Shown: piece after piece, positions 62,071-64,000 of the stretch
Layout: each line of letters opens with the position of its first letter
Position numbering within the stretch: position 1 is the first letter of the stretch
DNA from: Granulicatella adiacens ATCC 49175
Lineage (GTDB): Bacteria; Bacillota; Bacilli; Lactobacillales; Aerococcaceae
Reading direction: 5' to 3'
Assembly (NCBI RefSeq): GCF_025150565.1
Contig: NZ_CP102283.1
Location: 806,001 to 870,000 of the forward strand
DNA length: 64,000 nt
Position numbers and translations under genes: made by a program
Notes under the pieces: model-generated
What the model saw: only the letters and a program-made list of their open reading frames with translations
Database searches by the model: none
Told to the model about the DNA's origin: nothing

Positions 62071-62886
62071 ATGGAAAAAGAACGTGTGGATATTCTGGTC
62101 GTCCAACAAGGATTGACGGATTCCAGAGAAAAAGCAAAACGTCTTGTCATGGCTGGACAGATTGTGGATGCAGTGAATCATAACCGATACGATAAACCAG
62201 GGGAGAAAATTCCTGTAACGAGTTCATTGATGATTAAAGGAGAACCGTTAAAGTACGTCTCTCGTGGCGGCTTGAAATTAGAAAAAGCCTTAAAAGAATT
62301 CGATGTCAGTGTCGATGGAAAGATTTTATTAGATATTGGTGCATCTACTGGTGGATTTACAGATGCGGCCTTACAAGACGGGGCAAAACAAAGTTACGCA
62401 CTCGATGTGGGCTATAACCAATTAGATTACAAACTACGCCAAGATGATCGTGTTGTTGTCATGGAGCGAATGAATTTTCGTTTCGCTACACCAGATGATT
62501 TTACAAAAGGACAACCGGATGTAGCATCCATCGACGTGTCGTTTATCTCGTTGAAACTGATTTTACCGCCATTAAAACCAATTCTAAAAGAAGTCGGCGA
62601 CGTGCTTGTATTGATTAAACCACAATTCGAAGCAGGTCGTGAACGCATTGGGAAAAAAGGAATTGTCAGCGATCCAAAAGTCCATGAAGATGTATTAGTG
62701 GATATTTTAAGCTTCAGTGAACAAATCGGATTTACTGTAGAAAAAGTAACGTATTCACCAATCACTGGTGGAAGTGGAAATATTGAATTTTTAGCGCATT
62801 TAAGAAATACGGCTCCAAATGAGGTTCGTTCATTTGAAGAACTCGCGCGTGAGACGGTTAAAGAAGCGCAACGATTAAAAAAGTAA
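62071..62886 (+). CDS. tlyA: TlyA family rRNA 2'-O-methyltransferase / hemolysin-like protein
   Basis: A 271-residue protein with an N-terminal S4 RNA-binding domain (RVDILVVQQGLTDSREKAKRLVMAGQI) and an FtsJ-type methyltransferase fold. ILLDIGASTGGFTDAALQDGA binds S-adenosylmethionine. DVGYNQLDYKLR, VASIDVSFISL and LIKPQFEAGRE hold the K-D-K-E-type residues. Mycobacterial TlyA methylates 16S and 23S rRNA; the hemolysin label is historical. AGGAG precedes ATG 62071. recN starts 12 nt after its stop without an intervening argR. Confidence 0.93.
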   Translation: MEKERVDILVVQQGLTDSREKAKRLVMAGQIVDAVNHNRYDKPGEKIPVTSSLMIKGEPLKYVSRGGLKLEKALKEFDVSVDGKILLDIGASTGGFTDAALQDGAKQSYALDVGYNQLDYKLRQDDRVVVMERMNFRFATPDDFTKGQPDVASIDVSFISLKLILPPLKPILKEVGDVLVLIKPQFEAGRERIGKKGIVSDPKVHEDVLVDILSFSEQIGFTVEKVTYSPITGGSGNIEFLAHLRNTAPNEVRSFEELARETVKEAQRLKK

Positions 62887-62898
62887 AGGGTGACGAAC

Positions 62899-64000
62899 TT
62901 GATTCAAGAGATTTATATTAAGAATTTTGCCATTATCGAAGAAGTTCAGTGTACGTTTGAAAAAGGAATGACGGTTTTAACCGGTGAAACGGGCGCTGGG
63001 AAATCAATTATTATTGATGCGGTGGGCCTATTAATTGGTGAACGTGCATCGCTTGAGATGATTCGTTATGGTGAAGAAAAATCCTTGATTCAAGGGGTAT
63101 TCCGAATTGAGGATCCAGCCGTTGTTGAAAAGCTGCAAGAATTCGGGGTTGAAGTCGTTGAAGATGAATTAATGATTCAACGTGAATTATTGCAAAATGG
63201 AAAATCAAACTGTCGCATTAATGGTCAGTTAGCTACAGTAGCGCTCCTCAAACAAATCGGACCTTACTTAATAGATATTCATGGCCAAAATGAGCATTTC
63301 CTCTTATTAAACGAAGAGAAACACTTAGGGCTATTAGATGAGTTCGCACATCATCAAATGGGTTCATTAATGGCCGAGTACGATGAAGCATACGCTAAAG
63401 TGGTTGCTGCCAAACAAGAGCTTAGAGCCTTGCAAACAGCAGAAAAAGAAGACGCACAACGAGTAGATATGTTGAAATTCCAATTGCAAGAAATTGAAGA
63501 AGCTAATATTTATGTGGGAGAAGAAGAGCAGTTAAGCGAAGAAAAAGAATACTTTACGCATTTCCAAAAAATCCAAACGGCTCTTCAGACAGCTTTAGGT
63601 GCACTTGAAGGTGAAGAATATTCAAGCATTGATGCCATCGGAGAAGCTACTCGTGAAGTGGAAAGTTTAGAGTCAATTTCAACAAGCTTTAAGGCACTTT
63701 CTACGCAAATGAGCGAGGCTTACTATCAACTGCAAGATGCTGCAAGTGCGATTCGTCATGAAATCGAAAATGCCGAATTTGATGAAGAACGCCTTGCTTT
63801 TATTGAAGAGCGTCTTGATGTTTACTATCAATTAAAACGAAAATATGGGGATGATGCAGAAGAGATTCTAGCCTTCCAAGATAAAGCCAGAGACGCTTTG
63901 AATAAGATTGAAAATAAAGAGACTTTAATCGCTGAAACTGAAAAAGTGTTGAAGCAGGCCACTCTTGAAGCCTTTGCGATTGCAGAGAAGATTTCAATTA
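62899..64000 (+). CDS. recN: DNA repair protein RecN (3' end outside window)
   Basis: SMC-like ATPase acting early at DNA double-strand breaks. About 367 residues of the usual 550-560 are visible. The start IQEIYIKNFAIIEEVQCTFEKGMTVLTGETGAGKSIIIDAVGLLIGERAS carries Walker A (GETGAGKS, about 29-36). DIHGQNEHFLLLNEEKHLGLLDEF is the Q-loop/hinge segment typical of RecN. A coiled coil (AYAKVVAAKQELRALQTAEKEDAQRVDML and onward) follows. Start TTG 62899 has AAAGGGTGA 6 nt upstream. The frame is open to the window end, so Walker B and the C-terminus are not seen. Confidence 0.94.
   Translation, partial: MIQEIYIKNFAIIEEVQCTFEKGMTVLTGETGAGKSIIIDAVGLLIGERASLEMIRYGEEKSLIQGVFRIEDPAVVEKLQEFGVEVVEDELMIQRELLQNGKSNCRINGQLATVALLKQIGPYLIDIHGQNEHFLLLNEEKHLGLLDEFAHHQMGSLMAEYDEAYAKVVAAKQELRALQTAEKEDAQRVDMLKFQLQEIEEANIYVGEEEQLSEEKEYFTHFQKIQTALQTALGALEGEEYSSIDAIGEATREVESLESISTSFKALSTQMSEAYYQLQDAASAIRHEIENAEFDEERLAFIEERLDVYYQLKRKYGDDAEEILAFQDKARDALNKIENKETLIAETEKVLKQATLEAFAIAEKISI

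Overview
The window is an AT-rich, gene-dense stretch of a low-GC Gram-positive chromosome. Nearly all genes are on the plus strand; only yidC and acyP are on the minus strand. A Lactobacillales member, probably Carnobacteriaceae (Granulicatella-like), is suggested by several features. These are a FabT/FabK-type fatty acid cluster, an L. casei-type thymidylate synthase, an LPXTG wall protein, a PDH operon ordered pdhABCD, strong AGGAGG-type ribosome sites and the order xseA-xseB-ispA-tlyA-recN. The genus is inference; no rRNA or tRNA gene was seen.

Layout. 1-5.4 kb: the 3' part of fhs, an Uup/YfmR-type ABC-F ATPase, thyA, folA and ung (one-carbon, nucleotide and repair functions). 5.5-9 kb: an LPXTG adhesin with a Thr-rich stalk, a small membrane protein, and dinB with a LexA-type operator. 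9.3-14.6 kb: the pyruvate dehydrogenase operon. 14.8-16.7 kb: psuK-psuG for pseudouridine breakdown. 16.7-17.7 kb: a gene-free kilobase holding three foldback elements of one family, which look like structured RNAs or MITE-like repeats. 17.8-21.9 kb: a UPF0223 gene, an inositol-monophosphatase-type gene, a LOG-family gene, a small membrane protein and ylxM-ffh. 22-26.9 kb: an MFS exporter and a heterodimeric ABC exporter.

27-34.7 kb is the most unusual region. A self-contained locus encodes a cytosolic glycerophosphodiester phosphodiesterase, an AfuABC-like ABC importer (lipoprotein, ATPase, fused double permease), a HAD phosphatase, and a 679-residue regulator that joins a LacI DNA-binding and sensor module to a complete type II solute-binding fold. 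Both flanks carry 34-bp double-operator units, three upstream at an exact 56-bp period and two downstream. I infer an organophosphate uptake and hydrolysis system under a chimeric one-component sensor.

34.7-46.5 kb: yidC, acyP, a DUF1033 gene, ftsK/spoIIIE, a BMP-type nucleoside ABC importer, an orphan PotD-like protein and an amidohydrolase. 46.7-56.4 kb: the complete FASII/acetyl-CoA carboxylase cluster fabT-fabH-acpP-fabK-fabD-fabG-fabF-accB-fabZ-accC-accD-accA. It is preceded by four FabT-type boxes over a consensus promoter, so FabT probably represses it. 56.4-64 kb: a housekeeping run of Xaa-Pro peptidase, Asp23/YqhY protein, nusB, folD, xseA, xseB, ispA, tlyA and the 5' part of recN. 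This run lacks the efp and argR genes that often sit in it. Hairpin terminators mark most transcription-unit ends, and several hairpins lie inside operons where they could tune expression.
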